In this document: one piece after another, positions 38,906-48,376 of the stretch | Position numbering within the stretch: the first letter of the stretch is position 1 | Layout: each line of letters begins with the position of its first letter | Origin: AP-15 sp963703665 | GTDB lineage: Bacteria > Pseudomonadota > Alphaproteobacteria > ATCC43930 > CGMCC-115725 | Length of the DNA stretch: 64,000 bases | NCBI GenBank assembly: GCA_963703665.1 | Contig: CAVPFB010000006.1 | Span: 496,001-560,000, forward strand | Reading direction: 5' to 3' | Made by a program: the position numbers and the translations under genes | Notes under the pieces: model-generated | The model's database searches: none | What the model was told of the DNA's origin: nothing | Seen by the model: the letters and a program-made list of their open reading frames with translations, nothing else

Positions 38906-39712
38906 TCAAGCGGCATCGCCATTACCGGGTTTGGCGGGCGCGTCTTTGTAGATCAGCTTGAAACTGCCCTCCAAAAGCTGAATCCAAAGCTTGCGTTCTG
39001 CATCGGACCAGACGTCCCCTGATTTTGGTAGACGTGCTAGCAATCCGCGAATGATGGGGTCAATTTCGGTCTGATCGTCTCCACCACCATTCCCGCCGCC
39101 GCCCTTAGGCTCCCCATCGGTCTTAGCCGGATCGGCTGGCGCAACGCCAGGCCGCACAAGGCGGTTATTCCCATGCTCGAAGTAGCCGGACTCTTGCGCC
39201 GACCGTTCAAAAGCCTGCCTCGCACGGCCCTTCTGTTTTTCAGCAACGCCAAGTCCGACAATTTCGCCCTCAAGGGTTTTCCCTGGCGGGAGAACCCCTT
39301 CCTTGTATCTCTCGTAAATCGCGCTGTAGAGCGGCACCCGTAGGAATGCGTCCGCCTTTGCGCCTCGTTCTTGCTGTGGGTCAACGGCCATCCGGCCAAG
39401 CGGGGTCAGCTTTCGCCTTTCCGTGGCCGGGTCGAGCAATCCGAACATCCGAGCGGCAGTAAGCTGCATCCGATAGCCGCTGCTCTTTGAGCTTTGGCTA
39501 AGCCACGCAGATAACTGCGTATCGTCGCAGTCGCCGGCTCCCACGTTTTCATGGATTGCCCGAGCTACACGGATCGCGTCGCCGAGGTCATTATACGGGA
39601 ACGCGATCGACGACCTCTCCCTCTTGGCCGCGCCTGGCTGCGCACTATCTGACGTTCCCGCGTCGTTCTGACCTTCATTTTCTGCCGTTCGTGCGATGTT
39701 CTCTTCGGCCAT
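38906..39712 (-). CDS. Hypothetical protein with winged-helix/DUF5343-like core
   Basis: 268 residues, soluble. A disordered N-terminal 30 precedes FPYNDLGDAIRVARAIHENV, YRMQLTAARMFGLLDPATER and KLTPLGRMAVDPQQERGAKA, then FLRVPLYSAIYERYKEGVLP and ARQAFERSAQESGYFEHGNN. The layout resembles DUF5343-like proteins, which look like winged-helix modules. A glycine-rich linker leads to a short helical C-terminus (LPKSGDVWSDAERKLWIQLL). It lies inside the IS cluster and may be cargo. Function unknown. Confidence 0.6.
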   Translation of the reverse strand: MAEENIARTAENEGQNDAGTSDSAQPGAAKRERSSIAFPYNDLGDAIRVARAIHENVGAGDCDDTQLSAWLSQSSKSSGYRMQLTAARMFGLLDPATERRKLTPLGRMAVDPQQERGAKADAFLRVPLYSAIYERYKEGVLPPGKTLEGEIVGLGVAEKQKGRARQAFERSAQESGYFEHGNNRLVRPGVAPADPAKTDGEPKGGGGNGGGDDQTEIDPIIRGLLARLPKSGDVWSDAERKLWIQLLEGSFKLIYKDAPAKPGNGDAA

Positions 39713-40135
39713 ATCCTGGCACTCGCGAAACTCACTGACTGTAGCCTAAGCCAGCGTGGATAGCGTTGTCAACCAAAATGTGGATAGTACCCATTTTTCG
39801 GGTCGACGAATGAGCGGCGATGGCTATTATCCAGTTTCGGAGGATAGGTAGATGCGTACAACGCAAGAGCCTCAGCCGAACGGACTGACCCGGACGCGAG
39901 GCGACGATAAACCAAAGGCCGCTCCCCGGCGCGTGATCGGCAAAGGGAAGCGGCCCGCTGGTCAGTCTATCTAAAAGACGGACCCGGCCGCTGTTGGCGC
40001 GGCGGCCGGCTCCTAGATCACAACATCGGGATTTGGCCCCGTCGTCGCGATCGTCCCTTGGAACTTAGTCGAGTTGGCGCTCGATTTCCACGGCAAACGA
40101 TGCGGGCCGATCCCTCCGACAAGGGATTTGGCCCC
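39713..40135. other. Intergenic region with a candidate 40-codon ORF
   Basis: ATG 39852 to TAA 39974 encodes a basic 40-residue peptide (MRTTQEPQPNGLTRTRGDDK, then KAAPRRVIGKGKRPAGQSI), after a GGATAGG. A strong hairpin follows at once (39984-40009). No family is known to me. A 13-base word, GGGATTTGGCCCC, occurs twice (40027 and 40122) before the IS1 gene. Confidence 0.35.
39984..40009 (+). terminator. GC hairpin after the small ORF
   Basis: CCGGCCGC and GCGGCCGG form a perfect eight-pair stem with a ten-base loop, ten bases after the TAA of the 40-codon ORF. No U tract follows. Confidence 0.4.
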
Positions 40136-40986
40136 ATGAACAATCTTCCGAGAGAGAAACAGGTTGAGGCGATTGCAGCGCTTTGTGAGGGCGTCAGCGT
40201 CCGCGCGACGGAGCGGCTCACCGGCATCAATCGCGGTACGATCCTGAGTTCTCGGCGTCCGCGTCGGCGACGGCTGTGCGGCGCTGCATGACGCGATGAT
40301 GCGGGGGCTTCACGTCGGCAGGATCGAGCTGGACGAAGCGTGGAGTTTCATCGCGAAGAAACAGCGGCACCTGAAGCAAACCGACCCGGCGGACTTCGGC
40401 GATCAATATGTGTTCCTGGCCCTGGCTGGCGCCGGCAAGGCGATCATCTCATGGCGGGTCGGCAAGCGGGACGGCGACAACTGCCGCGCCTTCCTGGCCG
40501 ATCTGCGCGCCCGCGTTCTCGGTGCGCCCGAGATATCGTCGGATGGTTTCACGGCCTACCCGGACGCTGTGGAGCAAGCATTCGGCATCGAATGCAGCTT
40601 CGGCACCATCGAGAAGCACTATGCAGTAGATGCCGCCGTAGAAGCCGCGCGGCGCTACTCGCCAGCGGCGGTGGTGTCCACAACACGCCGGCGGATCATC
40701 GGCGCGCAGCGGACGATTTCGACCAGCTACATCGAACGGCAGAACCTCACCCTGCGGATGCAGCAACGCCGGTTCACGCGGTTGACGAACGCGTTCAGCA
40801 AGAAGCTGGAAAACCACATCGCAGCGGTCGCGCTATATGTCGCGCATTACAATTTCTGTCGGGTCCACGAAACGCTCAAAATCACCCCGGCGATGCAGCT
40901 CGGGGTGACGGATCGACGGCGTGGTTCCCGCGCCAGGTGGACGGCGCTATGGTCGCTTCACGGTCATCGACGGAGGCCGGGAATGA
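40136..40986 (+). CDS. IS1-family transposase (frameshifted)
   Basis: About 282 residues across frames. The N-terminus MNNLPREKQVEAIAALCEGV and VRATERLTGINRGTIL is a helix-turn-helix. After dropping one base near 40247 the frame gives VGDGCAALHDAMMRGLHVG and the DDE domain: RIELDEAWSFIAKKQ, ISSDGFTAY, SYIERQNLTLRMQQRRFTRL. A second change near 40922 gives the short end GRRYGRFTVIDGGRE. Classical IS1 uses a programmed -1 shift in a different place, so these breaks look accidental. Terminal repeats not identified. Confidence 0.8.
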
Positions 40987-41033
40987 GCGAGTGGCCTACT
41001 TTCAGCCGCGAGTGGCTGCTTTGGGCGGATATC

Positions 41034-42558
41034 GTTGAAAAAGTCAGGCCTGAAGTAATCGTGGTGGCAGTGGCCTACGGTTGGAAGGGTCGAAAGGGCG
41101 CGGATGATGTGAGCCGCGCCTCAGGCGGCTGAGGTCGCCGCGGGCGCCGGGATCAGCATGGCGAGTTTGCGCAGGTTTTGGGCGGTGGCGGCGAGGTAGA
41201 ACTCGTCGCGGGCGCCGTTCGGCCCGCGCAATCGCAGCCGGTCGATCTTCAGGATGCGTTTGAGGTGGGCGAACAGCATCTCGATCTTCTTTCGTTCGCG
41301 CCTGGAGGTGACATAGGCCTCGGTGGCCGCGATGTCGCGCGCCATATCGCGGGCGCCTTCATGGATGGAGCGCAGGATCTTGCGGGCCGGCGCGTTCGGG
41401 CAGCACTGCGGCTTCAGCGAACAGCCCTGGCAATCCAGCTTGCTCGCGCGATAGCGCATCATGCCGTTCTCGTCGACGAACGGTCGCGGCACGCGATAGA
41501 TTTTGTGGCGCTGCCTGAGCTCCTTCCGGGCCGGGCAGATGTAGCAGTCGCGCTTATGGTCATAGGCGAAGTCGTTTCGGGAGAAGGTGCCGTCGGTGCG
41601 CTGGGATTTGTCGAACACCGGAATGTGCGGCTCGATAGCGCGCTCGTGCACCAGCCAGGCAAGGTTCTCGGCCGAACCGTAAGCCGTGTCGGCCGCCAGC
41701 CGCTCAGGCCATAGGCCGAAGCGCTCCTGCGTCCGATCGATCATTCTTTGCTGTGCCATCACCTCGGCCTGGCGGACCGCAGTGGTCGCCTCGACATCGA
41801 CGATGACGGCGCACTTCAGGTCGATCAGGTAGTTGGTGCAGTAGGCAAAGAAGGCGAGCCCGCCATTGGCTCCCGTCCAGCGTGCGGCCGGGTCGGCGCG
41901 CGAGACGAACTTCGGCACGACCGGCGTTGCCGCGTCGAACGCGGCATCGTCGAGAACCGCCAGATACTCCCGCACGGCATGGTTCGCCGCCTCGGGGATC
42001 TGCCACTCGCTGCCCGGCACGCTGCGCTGCCGGTTGGCGTCGGCCTTGATCATACTGGCGTCGACCGCGAAACCCTCGCCGCCGACCAGCCCCTCGGCGA
42101 GGCAGCGCTGTACGGTCGTCTCGAACACCTTGCGCAGCAGATCGCTCTCGCGGAAACGGCCGTGCCGGTTCTTCGAGAAGGTCGAGTGGTCCGGCACCGC
42201 GCCGTCGAGCCCGAGCCGGCAGAACCAGCGGTAGGCGAGGTTCAGATGAACCTCCTCGCACAGCCGCCGCTCCGAGCGGATCCCGAAGCAGTAGCCGACG
42301 ATCAGCATCCGGATCATCAGCTCCGGATCGATCGAAGGCCGACCCACCTCGCTGTAAAACGGGGCCAGTTCGCTCCGCACCCCATCGAGATCGACAAACC
42401 GGTCCACCGAGCGCAGCAGATGCTCCGCCGGCACATGGCGCTCGAGCGAAAACTCGTAGAACAACGCGTCCTGCTGGACTTGCCGCTCCCCCCTCATCGA
42501 CTGCCCCCCAGCTGTCGTGATGCGAGATTATACCGCGTCGGTGCCCCCGTTTTTCAAC
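41034..42558 (-). mobile_element. IS1182-family insertion sequence
   Basis: The plus-strand left end reads GTTGAAAAAGTCAGGCC, and the complement of the right end reads GTTGAAAAACGGGGGCA, sharing GTTGAAAAA as terminal repeats. About 1525 bp with one intact transposase gene. No target duplication was evident by eye. It borders a catalase remnant on the right. Confidence 0.7.
41121..42497 (-). CDS. IS1182-family transposase
   Basis: 458 residues, intact. The N-terminal DUF772-type region is ELMIRMLIVGYCFGIRSERR and NLAYRWFCRLGLDGAVPDHS. The DDE core includes GFAVDASMIKADAN, RLAADTAYGSAENLAWLV and a late glutamate in RKKIEMLFAHLKRILK. A cysteine cluster (CQGCSLKPQCC) is usual for the family. Same strand as the other complete IS at 35972. 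Confidence 0.93.
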   Translation of the reverse strand: MRGERQVQQDALFYEFSLERHVPAEHLLRSVDRFVDLDGVRSELAPFYSEVGRPSIDPELMIRMLIVGYCFGIRSERRLCEEVHLNLAYRWFCRLGLDGAVPDHSTFSKNRHGRFRESDLLRKVFETTVQRCLAEGLVGGEGFAVDASMIKADANRQRSVPGSEWQIPEAANHAVREYLAVLDDAAFDAATPVVPKFVSRADPAARWTGANGGLAFFAYCTNYLIDLKCAVIVDVEATTAVRQAEVMAQQRMIDRTQERFGLWPERLAADTAYGSAENLAWLVHERAIEPHIPVFDKSQRTDGTFSRNDFAYDHKRDCYICPARKELRQRHKIYRVPRPFVDENGMMRYRASKLDCQGCSLKPQCCPNAPARKILRSIHEGARDMARDIAATEAYVTSRRERKKIEMLFAHLKRILKIDRLRLRGPNGARDEFYLAATAQNLRKLAMLIPAPAATSAA

Positions 42559-42668
42559 ACAATCCGCCATTACCCGACCTTGACCGTAATGACCGCGATA
42601 TGGCTGAATCGTCGTTCAATGGGTTTCTGGCGGCCTGGGAGGCTATCTGACCGGCCGACTTCGGACGA

Positions 42669-43017
42669 ACGGTATCCGACGACCAGCACGGGGTTGAGGG
42701 CCCGCGTCGGTCTCTGCGGGAAAAGATCACCCACTTCGACCATGAGCGGATTCCCGAGCGCTTGGTGCATGCCCGTGGAGCGGCCGCCCACGGCGTTTTC
42801 CAGGTCGATGAAGGCTTGTCGGACCGAACGACGACGGCATTGCTGCGCGACCCAGCCAAGGAGACGCCGGTCTTCGTCCGCTTCTCGACGGTGGCCGGCT
42901 CGCGCCCCTCGTCCGACACCCCACGCGACGGGCGCGGTTTCGCCGTCAAGCTCTATACGGATGATGGCGTGTGGGACCTCATCGGCAACAACTTTCAGGA
43001 CTTGCTTCCCACCATCA
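42669..43017 (+). pseudogene. N-terminal catalase remnant (KatE-like)
   Basis: One frame of about 116 codons without a start: TVSDDQHGVEGPRRSLREKI, THFDHERIPERLVHARGAAA with the haem-side catalytic histidine region, TPVFVRFSTVAGSRPSSDTP, and GFAVKLYTDDGVWDLIGNN. Large-subunit catalases continue with a haem pocket and tyrosine ligand, which are missing. The fragment stops where an ArsR-like remnant begins. Probably destroyed by insertion or deletion linked to the IS cluster. Confidence 0.8.
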
Positions 43018-43293
43018 TCATACGGTGTCTTGGATGGCCCGCTTGGCCGCCGTGATCTGCTCCTCGTCGCGTCGATACATCGTACACTCCTTGATGCGCT
43101 TGGCCTGCACCAACCCGGCTCCGGTGTTCGCTCAACGTGGGCGCGCCGAGCTTCTCGGCGATCAGCACACCCCGTCCTCAACCAGGTCGCCGTCCACCTG
43201 TTCGCGGAAATGCGCAGGCGGGTCGCGCAGCCAGTCCAGGATTTGGAGCCGGCGCTCGTGGGCCAGGGCGCGCAGGGTGGTCCCGATATCCAT
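43018..43293 (-). pseudogene. ArsR-family regulator, damaged
   Basis: From ATG 43293: MDIGTTLRALAHERRLQILD, WLRDPPAHFREQVDGDLVED, then after frame changes LIAEKLGAPTLSEH, LVQAKRIKE and YRRDEEQITAAKRAIQDTV to the stop at 43018. This is the winged-helix order of ArsR repressors, but the recognition helix region is shortened and at least two frame changes are needed. It is divergent from the dehydratase gene, as an ArsR controlling that gene would be. Confidence 0.6.
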
Positions 43294-43353
43294 TTTGCTA
43301 CTTTGCCAATCGACTATGTGTCAACTCTTCAATCCTCGGACGGAGAGGATGCC

Positions 43354-44304
43354 GTGACCGACCAAGCTGCCCTGATCAGCCGCGAGCGCATTATCGCGAC
43401 CGAGCGCGCGATCCGGCCCCACGTGCGCCGCACGCCGCTGATCGAGGCGGACGGAGCCGATTTCGACCTTGCCCCCGCGGCGCTGCTGTTCAAGCTCGAG
43501 CTGCTGCAACACTCCGGTTCGTTCAAGGCTCGCGGCGCCTTCGCCAACCTCTTGCTGCGCGACGTGCCGGCCGCAGGCGTGGTCGCGGCCTCGGGCGGCA
43601 ATCATGGCGCGGCGGTCGCCTACGCCGCGCGGCGGCTCGGCGTGTCCGCCACCATCTTCGTGCCGGGCATTATCTCGCCGGCCAAGGCGGAGCGCATCCG
43701 GAGTTACGGCGCCGCCCTTGTCGTCACCGGCGAGCGCTACTCGGACGCCCTGGCCGCGAGCGAAGCCCACGTCGCCGAGACTGGTGCGATGCCGGTCCAC
43801 GCGTTCGACCAGCCCGAAACCTTGCTGGGCCAGGGCACGGTCGGGCTGGAGCTGGAGGCCGACGCACCCGATGTGGACACACTGCTGGTCGCGGTCGGCG
43901 GCGGGGGTCTGATCGGCGGCATCGCGGCCTGGTATGCTGGCGGAATCAGGATTGTCGCGGTCGAGCCGGACGGGGCGCCGACACTGCACGCGGCCTTCGC
44001 CGCGGGCCGGCCGGTGGATGCTCCGGCGGGCGGCATCGCGGCGGATAGCTTGGCTCCGCGTCGAGTGGGCGAGCTGATGTTCCCGATCGCCTGCGCGCAC
44101 GTGGCCGAGATCGTCCTGGTCGGCGATGACGACATCCGGCGGTCGCAAGCGGCGCTTTGGTCGGAGCTGCGCGTCGTGGCCGAGCCCGGTGGCGCGGCCG
44201 CCTTTGCAGCACTGCTCTCCGGCCGTTACCGGCCTGCCCGCCAAGAGCGCGTCGCCGTGCTGGTCTGCGGCGGCAACACCACCGCGGTGCGGTTCGACCA
44301 ATGA
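43354..44304 (+). CDS. Threonine/serine dehydratase-like PLP enzyme
   Basis: 316 residues from GTG 43354 after GAGAGG. Fold type II PLP enzyme: the lysine is in HSGSFKARGAFANLL near residue 53, the substrate loop is ASGGNHGAAVAYAARRLG, the phosphate glycine loop is VAVGGGGLIGGIAAWY, and the late cysteine/serine is in VLVCGGNTT. It should eliminate water from a beta-hydroxy amino acid or act on 3-hydroxyaspartate. No regulatory ACT domain. A damaged ArsR gene is divergent. Confidence 0.9.
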   Translation: MTDQAALISRERIIATERAIRPHVRRTPLIEADGADFDLAPAALLFKLELLQHSGSFKARGAFANLLLRDVPAAGVVAASGGNHGAAVAYAARRLGVSATIFVPGIISPAKAERIRSYGAALVVTGERYSDALAASEAHVAETGAMPVHAFDQPETLLGQGTVGLELEADAPDVDTLLVAVGGGGLIGGIAAWYAGGIRIVAVEPDGAPTLHAAFAAGRPVDAPAGGIAADSLAPRRVGELMFPIACAHVAEIVLVGDDDIRRSQAALWSELRVVAEPGGAAAFAALLSGRYRPARQERVAVLVCGGNTTAVRFDQ

Positions 44305-44463
44305 CGCCGAACCGGCAAAACCGATCGGTTCGCACAAGTGAGCCGGCGCAGCCGGCGGTTCGGCGCCTTTCATCGGGACATTGACAATGGCCATTGCGGT
44401 GGGCATAGCGGATTGCTTTGTCGCCCGCCTCGCGAAACAATGCAGAAAACCGGAGGAAACACC

Positions 44464-45873
44464 GTGGCTGAGGACATTGCCATGCCGGTCGCCGGCCGGC
44501 CGGCGACGACGATTGCGGCGCGGATGGATCGGCTGCCGCAGAGCCGCTACATCCTGGGCTTCGTCGTGTTGCTGGCGCTGGGCGGGTTTTTCGAAGTCTT
44601 CGACAACGGTCTGATCGCCTACATCGCCCCAGGGCTCTACCGGGCCGGCATCATGGTGCCGACGACGCGCGGGTTTTTCGACATCCATGGTTTCGCGAGC
44701 CTCGTCGCCGCCACCTTCATCGGCATGTTCATCGGCACGATGTTGCTGAGCCCGCTGTCCGATTTCTTCGGCCGGCGCACGATCTTCACCTTTGCCCTGG
44801 TCTGGTATTCGATCGCCACCTTTGTCATGGCGTTCCAGTCGACCGATGTCGGCCTGGTGATCTGGCGTTTCATCGCCGGCATCGGCATCGGCGTCGAGTT
44901 CGTCACGATCGACACCTACCTCTCGGAGCTGGTGCCGAGGGAGCGCCGCGGCGCTGCTTTTGCCTTTGTCGCGACGATCAGCCTGTGCGCCTACCCGATC
45001 GCCGCGTTTCTGTCCTGGCTTCTGGTGCCGAGGACGGGTTTTGGCCTCGATGGCTGGCGCTGGGTTACGATCATCGGCGCCCTCGGTGCGATCGTGGTCT
45101 GGTGGCTGCGGCTCGGGCTGCCGGAATCGCCGCGCTGGCTCGCGCAGAGCGGCCGCCACGCCGACGCGGACCGGGTTGCCCGGATGATCGAGACCCGGGT
45201 CGAAGCCGAAACCGGGCGCCCGCTGCCGCCGCCGCAGACCTTGGCCGGGGAGGTCGAGCAGGCCACCGGATCGCTCGCAGAGATCTTTCGGCCGCCCTAC
45301 CGCAAACGCACCACCATGCTGGTGATCTTTCAGCTGGTGCAGACGATCGGCTATTACGGGTTCACCAGCTGGGTCCCGACCCTGCTGGTGGCGCAAGGGA
45401 TCACCTTCACCAAATCGCTCGCCTACACCGTCGTGATCGCGATCGCCTCGCCGACGGCGGCTCTGGTCGCCACCCAGCTCGCCGATCGCATCGAGAGAAA
45501 ATGGCAGCTCGCCTGCGCGGCGCTGGCGATCGCCGGTTTCGGCCTGTTGTTTTCACAGCAGCGGGCGGCCGCGGGCATCATTATCGTCGGCCTCCTGATC
45601 GCGTTTTCCAACACCATTCTCGCCTACTCGCTGCACGCGTACCAATCCGAGCTTTATCCGACGCGGATCCGCGCACGCGCCGTCGGCTTCACCTATTCGT
45701 GGAGCCGCTTCAGCACGATCTTCGTCGGCTTTTTTGTCGCCTTTTTCCTGCGGCACTACGGGACGCTCGGCGTATTCTTGTTTATCGCCGGGGCGATGCT
45801 GATCGTGTTCGTGGTGATCGCCTCGATGGGACCGCGCACCACTCGGCTGCGGCTCGAGGCGATCTCTCGCTGA
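44464..45873 (+). CDS. MFS transporter
   Basis: 469 residues from GTG 44464, chosen for its GGAGGA at 44452-44457; ATG 44440 is an alternative. Twelve helices with family motifs: GGFFEVFDNGLIAYIAPGLY in helix 1, LSDFFGRRTIFT after helix 2, IDTYLSELVPRERRGAAFAF, LGLPESPRWLAQSG, and SELYPTRIRARAVGFTYSWS in the second half. Sugar-porter/aromatic-acid-like subgroup; the substrate is unknown. It follows the dehydratase and may import its substrate. Intact frame. Confidence 0.92.
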   Translation: MAEDIAMPVAGRPATTIAARMDRLPQSRYILGFVVLLALGGFFEVFDNGLIAYIAPGLYRAGIMVPTTRGFFDIHGFASLVAATFIGMFIGTMLLSPLSDFFGRRTIFTFALVWYSIATFVMAFQSTDVGLVIWRFIAGIGIGVEFVTIDTYLSELVPRERRGAAFAFVATISLCAYPIAAFLSWLLVPRTGFGLDGWRWVTIIGALGAIVVWWLRLGLPESPRWLAQSGRHADADRVARMIETRVEAETGRPLPPPQTLAGEVEQATGSLAEIFRPPYRKRTTMLVIFQLVQTIGYYGFTSWVPTLLVAQGITFTKSLAYTVVIAIASPTAALVATQLADRIERKWQLACAALAIAGFGLLFSQQRAAAGIIIVGLLIAFSNTILAYSLHAYQSELYPTRIRARAVGFTYSWSRFSTIFVGFFVAFFLRHYGTLGVFLFIAGAMLIVFVVIASMGPRTTRLRLEAISR

Positions 45874-45948
45874 GCTCTGGCCGCAGATCCGTGTCGACCG
45901 CTGATTTCGGGCCAGACGCCCAGAGCTCAGGTGCCAGAGCTCAGGCGC

Positions 45949-46602
45949 TCAGAACTCCATGTCGAGTTCTTCGAACTCGTCCGGCTCGACCAGGGCCGCC
46001 TCCCGCCAGGCGATCATGTCGGGCAATGCCAGAATGCGGCGGCAATACTCGGCGCAGCCTTGGTCGAGCTCGACCTCGTAAGTTTTGAAGCGGGTCACGA
46101 CCGGGGCATACATCGCGTCGGCCATCGTCAAAGTCCCGAACAGGTACGGCCCGCGATGTTCGGCGAAGCACTCGCGCCAGATCGTCGCAATCCGGTCGAT
46201 GTCAGCCTGCGCTCCGGCCCATACCTTGAAGCCGGGGTGGCGCGCCTTGAGGTTCATCGGCAATGCAGAGCGCAGATTGGTGAAACCGGAATGCATTTCG
46301 CCGCAGATCGAGCGACAGCGCGCACGCGCCGCTCGGTCGCCAGGCAGCAGCCCGGCCTTCGGGCTCAATTCGTTCAGATACTCGGCGATCGCCAAGGTGT
46401 CCCAGACCCGTATGCCGTCATGCGTCAGACAGGGCACCAGGATCGACGGCGACAGCAGCAGCAGCTCGGCGCGATTTGACGGGTCGCCGGCCGGCACCAC
46501 CTGCTCGACGAATTCCAGCCCGGCCATCCTGCACAACAGCCAGCCGCGCAGCGACCATGAGGAATAATTCCGGCTGCTGATCGTCAATATGGCCTCGGTC
46601 AT
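45949..46602 (-). CDS. Glutathione S-transferase
   Basis: 217 residues. A thioredoxin-like N-terminal domain (LTISSRNYSSWSLRGWLLCR; catalytic serine/tyrosine candidates in SSRNYSSWS) has the cis-proline site SILVPCLTHDG and the glutathione-binding WDTLAIAEYLNEL. The C-terminal all-helical domain has YLFGTLTMADAMYAPVVTRF. Detoxification or isomerase activity; not distinguishable. Stands alone, convergent to the MFS gene. Confidence 0.9.
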   Translation of the reverse strand: MTEAILTISSRNYSSWSLRGWLLCRMAGLEFVEQVVPAGDPSNRAELLLLSPSILVPCLTHDGIRVWDTLAIAEYLNELSPKAGLLPGDRAARARCRSICGEMHSGFTNLRSALPMNLKARHPGFKVWAGAQADIDRIATIWRECFAEHRGPYLFGTLTMADAMYAPVVTRFKTYEVELDQGCAEYCRRILALPDMIAWREAALVEPDEFEELDMEF

Positions 46603-46950
46603 CGCTGCGCTCCTTTCATGTCGCCGTGGTCATGGCATGCACCCTGGTCACCGCATGCACGCATGCCGGCCGACCGGCCATTCTCCCACAGCCGCAATTG
46701 CTGCGCCAAACCTGCCGGAGGAGATCGAGCGACGGGCGCGGAGGCCCCGCGGATGCGCGCTGCTGGCGCTCTATCCTGCTCCGTCCAGGGCGGGCTCCCA
46801 GCCCGCGCCGAGCCTGTCGGGCAAGCGATCCCAATGCGTTAAGTATTTGCCGTTTCGCAAAATTTCAACGCTTCAAGTATAAAGCGGCCTCGGGCGTCGC
46901 GACCTGCGGGGATCGAAGATCAGACCGCGAAATTCCTGAGGGAGGCTCGG
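46603..46950. other. Gap, divergent promoter region
   Basis: No gene. The segment 46845-46885 is A+T-richer and contains TATAAA (46878-46883), a -10-like box about 70 bases before the UDP-sugar dehydrogenase start. Repeated GCATGC words occur at 46630-46670. Confidence 0.4.
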
Positions 46951-48231
46951 ATGGAGCGCGGATTTGCCGTTATTGGCCTCGGCTATGTCGGGCTGCCGGT
47001 GGCCCTGGCCCTGGCGAGGCAGTTCGAGCCGGTCATCGGCTTTGACATATCGAAACGCCGGATCGCGGCGTTGCGCGGTGCGCGCGATGCGACCGGGGAG
47101 GTCCCTGCGGCAGCGTTGCGTGACACTAGGCTGCGGCTGACCGACGACGCCGACACCCTGGCCGAAGCGAGCTTCCTGATCGTCACGGTGCCGACGCCGA
47201 TCGATGCCGAGCGCCGCCCCGATCTCGGGCCGCTGACCGATGCCTGCGCGCTGATCGGGCCGCGGCTGCGGCCGGGCTCGGTCGTCGTGTTCGAATCGAC
47301 GGTCTATCCCGGCCTTACCCGCGAGATTTGCGGTCCGCTGCTGGAGAAGGCATCGGGGCTGTCGCAGGGTGCGGGTTTCAAGCTCGGCTATTCGCCGGAG
47401 CGGATCAACCCTGGCGACCGGCGGCACCGGCTCGAAACCATCGTCAAGATCGTCGCCGGCGAGGATCAGGAGACATTGGACCGGGTCGCCGGGGTCTATG
47501 GGCGGATCGTCGAAGCCGGGTTGCACCGCGCCTCGTCGATCGAGGTAGCCGAAGCGGCGAAGGTCATCGAAAACACCCAGCGCGATCTCAATATCGCCTT
47601 GATGAACGAGCTGGCGATCATCTTTGACCGGCTCGGCATCCCGACCCGCGAGGTGCTGGCCGCGGCCGCCACCAAATGGAATTTCCTGCCGTTCGCGCCA
47701 GGGCTGGTCGGCGGCCACTGCATCGGCGTCGATCCCTATTACCTGACCGCCCGGGCTGAGGCCGCCGGGTATTACCCACAGGTCATCCTGTCGGGGCGGC
47801 GGATCAACGACGGCATGGGCGGGTTTGTCGCCCAGCGCTTGGTCAAGCTGTTGATCGCCGCCGAGCGTCCGGTCAAGGGCGCCCGGATCGGCATTGTCGG
47901 CGTCGCCTTCAAGGAGGACGTGCCCGATCTGCGCAACAGCCGGGTGCCCGACATCGTCGCCGAGCTGCGCGAGTTCGGCATCGCCGCCATGGTCGCCGAT
48001 CCGCTCGCCGACGCCGACGAGGCGCGCCGCGAATATGGGATCGAGCTGGTCGCTCTCGACGAGTTCCGCGGGCTCGACGGGTTGGTCCTCGCCGTACCCC
48101 ATCGGGTTCTGGCCAAGGCCGGATGGGATAAGCTGTTCGCGGCGCTGGCGCCCGGCGGCGTTCTGGTCGACGTCAAATCGGCGATCGCCCACGACGAGGT
48201 TCCGCCGCACCTTCATTACTGGAGCCTCTGA
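46951..48231 (+). CDS. Nucleotide-sugar dehydrogenase (UDP-GlcNAc/GalNAc 6-dehydrogenase type)
   Basis: 426 residues. Two-step NAD oxidation of a UDP-hexosamine to the uronic acid. The Rossmann motif FAVIGLGYVGLPVALALA opens the protein. VFESTVYPGLTRE near 115, KLGYSPERINPGDRRHRLE near 147 and AKVIENTQRDLNIALMNELA near 207 follow. The catalytic cysteine is in GGHCIGVDPYYL near 257, and the C-terminal domain has IGIVGVAFKEDVPDLRNSR. The TviB/WbpO group fits best. The product feeds capsule or O-antigen synthesis, though no glycosyltransferases lie alongside. Possible promoter TATAAA upstream. Confidence 0.92.
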   Translation: MERGFAVIGLGYVGLPVALALARQFEPVIGFDISKRRIAALRGARDATGEVPAAALRDTRLRLTDDADTLAEASFLIVTVPTPIDAERRPDLGPLTDACALIGPRLRPGSVVVFESTVYPGLTREICGPLLEKASGLSQGAGFKLGYSPERINPGDRRHRLETIVKIVAGEDQETLDRVAGVYGRIVEAGLHRASSIEVAEAAKVIENTQRDLNIALMNELAIIFDRLGIPTREVLAAAATKWNFLPFAPGLVGGHCIGVDPYYLTARAEAAGYYPQVILSGRRINDGMGGFVAQRLVKLLIAAERPVKGARIGIVGVAFKEDVPDLRNSRVPDIVAELREFGIAAMVADPLADADEARREYGIELVALDEFRGLDGLVLAVPHRVLAKAGWDKLFAALAPGGVLVDVKSAIAHDEVPPHLHYWSL

Positions 48232-48376
48232 GCCGCGGCGCAGGCCACGCGCAGCGATGGACTCCGGCTGGAAATCGGCAACCTCGTTACAGCAATGGTC
48301 GTCGGAGCCTGCTTATCGATGTAGATCTACCCCGCACGGCACCGGCCAGCCGACCTCGTTGCCAGCTTCCGGTCGA

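Noticed and set aside
40136..40986. Programmed frameshifting in the IS1-family transposase
   Set aside because: No slippery A run at the change, and the direction differs from the -1 shift of classical IS1.
41748..42650. Plus-strand frame of 300 codons over the IS1182 element
   Set aside because: Antisense to an intact transposase with clear DDE motifs.
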